NCBI GenBank assembly: GCA_007133145.1
Contig: SLNF01000351.1
Location: 1 to 6,759 of the forward strand
Source: Nitriliruptorales bacterium
GTDB lineage: Bacteria > Actinomycetota > Nitriliruptoria > Euzebyales > Egibacteraceae
Reading direction: 5' to 3'
Length of the DNA: 6,759 nt
Shown: in pieces, positions 6,061 through 6,759 of the stretch
Layout of the letters: each line of letters opens with the position of its first letter
Position numbering within the stretch: position 1 is the first letter of the stretch
The notes under the pieces: model-generated
What the model was told of the DNA's origin: nothing
What the model saw: the letters and a program-made list of their open reading frames with translations, nothing else
Database searches by the model: none
Translations under genes and position numbers: made by a program

Positions 6061-6213
6061 CTAGGCCTCCTTCGGGCCGGCGCGCTGGGCGCGGTCGGGG
6101 AAGTCGAGCAGGGCGGGGCGCGCGAGCGGGGCAAGGCGATCCGCTCCCGCGGGCGCCTCGCGGTCGGCGTCGCCGTCGAGCGCGCGTTCGTGGCCTTCGA
6201 TCTCGGTGTGCAT
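6061..6213 (-). CDS. Small hypothetical protein (50 aa), coupled to PAC2
   Basis: An ATG at 6213 opens 50 codons ending at TAG (6063-6061), 2 bp before the PAC2 GTG. It begins MHTEIEGHERALDGD and ends DRAQRAGPKEA. It is rich in Ala, Arg, Asp and Glu with no membrane segment or recognised motif, and is probably disordered with a short central hydrophobic patch (LAPLARPALLDF, 27-38). About 45 of 50 codons end in G or C, as in neighbouring genes. An in-frame TAG lies 12 nt before the ATG, so it cannot be extended. The last codons, AAG GAG GCC, form the PAC2 Shine-Dalgarno, which suggests translational coupling. The TAGGGT element upstream could drive both genes. I do not recognise it. It may be a real small protein, a translated leader for PAC2 or a chance ORF. 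Confidence 0.5.
   Translation of the reverse strand: MHTEIEGHERALDGDADREAPAGADRLAPLARPALLDFPDRAQRAGPKEA
6066..6072 (-). promoter_or_regulatory. Strong Shine-Dalgarno of the PAC2 gene
   Basis: AAGGAGG on the minus strand lies 7 nt before the GTG at 6058, the best ribosome binding site in the window. It decides the PAC2 start and overlaps the last codons of the 50-aa ORF. Confidence 0.8.
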
Positions 6214-6222
6214 GCTCCCGCG

Positions 6223-6228
6223 ACCCTA
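6223..6228 (-). promoter_or_regulatory. Candidate -10 element for the small ORF-PAC2 unit
   Basis: TAGGGT on the minus strand (6228 down to 6223) fits TANNNT and ends 9 nt before the ATG at 6213. A start of transcription about 7 nt downstream would leave a leader of only about 2 nt, close to leaderless. A GGGAG lies immediately before the ATG but is too close for normal Shine-Dalgarno spacing. No -35 is evident. Confidence 0.4.
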
Positions 6229-6290
6229 GCGCGCGTCCGCCCGTCGGGCCCTGCGGTGCTGCTGGCGCCCCGCGGGACGGGACGGCATCC

Positions 6291-6317
6291 TCGGGGGTCG
6301 GCCCACGCCACCCCCGA
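6291..6317 (+). repeat. 8-bp perfect hairpin just upstream of the ychF ribosome binding site
   Basis: tcgggggt (6291-6298) and acccccga (6310-6317) are exact complements around an 11-nt loop. The right arm ends 2 nt before the GAGGA of ychF. In RNA it would be a GC-rich stem abutting the Shine-Dalgarno; in DNA it could be an operator. The rest of the divergent 6214-6334 spacer holds only the minus-strand -10 candidate and a weak CATCCT (6286-6291) that might be a -10 for ychF. Confidence 0.5.
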
Positions 6318-6319
6318 AC

Positions 6320-6324
6320 GAGGA
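6320..6324 (+). promoter_or_regulatory. Ribosome binding site of ychF
   Basis: GAGGA lies 10 nt before the GTG at 6335, acceptable spacing, and supports that start. Confidence 0.6.
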
Positions 6325-6334
6325 ACGACGCCCC

Positions 6335-6759
6335 GTGAGCCTTGAGGTTGGCATCGTCGGGCTGCCCAATGTCGGGAAGTCCACGCTCTTCACCGCGGTC
6401 TCGGCCGTGGGCGCCGAGGCCGCCAACTACCCCTTCGCGACGATCGAACCCAACGTCGCGGTCGTGCCCATCCCCGATCCGCGGCTCGATGACGTCGCCC
6501 GTCTCGCCGGCTCGCGCAAGGTCACCCCGGCCTCCCTCGAACTCCACGACATCGCCGGGCTCGTGGCCGGGGCGAGTCGCGGCGAGGGCCTCGGCAACCG
6601 CTTCCTCTCCCACATCCGCGAGGTCGACGCGGTCTGCCACGTCGTGCGCTGCTTCCACGACCCCGACGTCGTGCACGTCGACGGCGACGTCGACCCGGCG
6701 CGCGACCTCGAGGTCGTGGCCACCGAGCTGCTGCTCAAGGACGCCGAGACGCTCGAGCG
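6335..6759 (+). CDS. ychF: Redox-regulated ATPase/GTPase YchF, N-terminal part (partial)
   Basis: GTG at 6335 opens a frame that runs off the right edge after 141 codons; the family is about 360 aa, so roughly 40% is visible. The start matches the family N-terminus (VSLEVGIVGLPNVGKST). The G1/P-loop is GLPNVGKST (9-17), the switch I region is ANYPFATIEPN (30-40) and G3 is DIAGLVAGASRGEGLGN (72-88). The hydrophobic Leu after DxAG places it among the HAS-NTPases, which lack the usual catalytic Gln. HVVRCFHDPD (102-111) is also diagnostic. YchF/OLA1 proteins bind ribosomes and hydrolyse ATP in preference to GTP, with links to translation and oxidative-stress responses. The G4 motif and the coiled-coil and TGS domains lie beyond the window. 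His71 replaces the usual Val before DIAG. It is divergent from the PAC2 unit. Confidence 0.96.
   Translation, partial: MSLEVGIVGLPNVGKSTLFTAVSAVGAEAANYPFATIEPNVAVVPIPDPRLDDVARLAGSRKVTPASLELHDIAGLVAGASRGEGLGNRFLSHIREVDAVCHVVRCFHDPDVVHVDGDVDPARDLEVVATELLLKDAETLE

Noticed and set aside
6239..6249. gcccg-t-cgggc palindrome in the ychF/PAC2 spacer
   Set aside because: The arms are only 5 bp with a 1-nt centre, common by chance in such GC-rich DNA, and not positioned on a recognisable promoter element.
5121..6311. 396-aa minus-strand ORF over PAC2
   Set aside because: It is extremely Arg/Pro/Ala-rich shadow translation in a frame different from the clear PAC2 protein.
6059..6676. Upstream extension of the PAC2 frame giving a 501-aa protein
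   Set aside because: It covers the small ORF in another frame and runs antisense to ychF. The AAGGAGG and GTG at 6058 mark the true start.
1..6759. CRISPR arrays, insertion sequences, tRNA/rRNA genes or a new defence system
   Set aside because: I saw no spaced direct repeats beyond the two-copy EPASD unit, no transposase or terminal repeats and no tRNA-like fold. All larger genes belong to familiar non-defence families.

Overview
The window is a gene-dense chromosomal stretch of very high G+C (well above 70% by eye) with strong G/C preference at third codon positions, GTG starts on at least half of the genes and no mobile elements. The PAC2-family gene together with GC-rich Shine-Dalgarno and TANNNT-type promoter signals points to an actinobacterium (Actinomycetota), probably one of the less-studied high-GC lineages rather than Streptomyces or Mycobacterium. 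This placement is an inference from gene content and composition, not a taxonomic assignment.

Layout, left to right. Bases 1-94 are the last 30 codons of an unidentified upstream gene with a low-complexity EPASD-repeat tail. It is followed after 24 bp by a full-length dipeptidyl-peptidase-IV-type S9 peptidase (119-2230, +). Convergent to it, separated by 38 bp of hairpin-rich sequence, is a class I SAM-dependent methyltransferase (2269-3141, -). A 114-bp divergent promoter region (3142-3255) separates this from an aldo/keto reductase (3256-4215, +), a GtrA-family membrane protein (4233-4646, +; 17 bp downstream, so probably co-transcribed) and a GatB/YqeY-domain protein (4703-5155, +; with its own leaderless-type promoter). 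Convergent to that after 15 bp is a two-gene minus-strand unit: a 50-aa hypothetical protein (6061-6213, -) whose stop codon lies 2 bp before the start of a PAC2-family protein (5171-6058, -). A 121-bp divergent spacer then leads to the first 141 codons of the ATPase/GTPase YchF (6335 to window end, +).

The genes do not form one pathway. They are mostly housekeeping or general-metabolism genes: peptide turnover, a methyl transfer on an unknown substrate, an NADPH-dependent carbonyl reduction, a flippase-like membrane protein, a tRNA-amidotransferase-related domain protein, a proteasome-chaperone-like protein and a ribosome-associated ATPase. I see no defence island, CRISPR array, biosynthetic cluster, tRNA/rRNA or insertion sequence. 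No gene-free stretch exceeds about 120 bp. The most interesting items are small: the coupled 50-aa ORF upstream of PAC2, the repeat tail at the left edge, three TAGGGT/TACCCT promoter-like elements, and an 8-bp hairpin abutting the ychF ribosome binding site. I found no convincing new multi-gene system.
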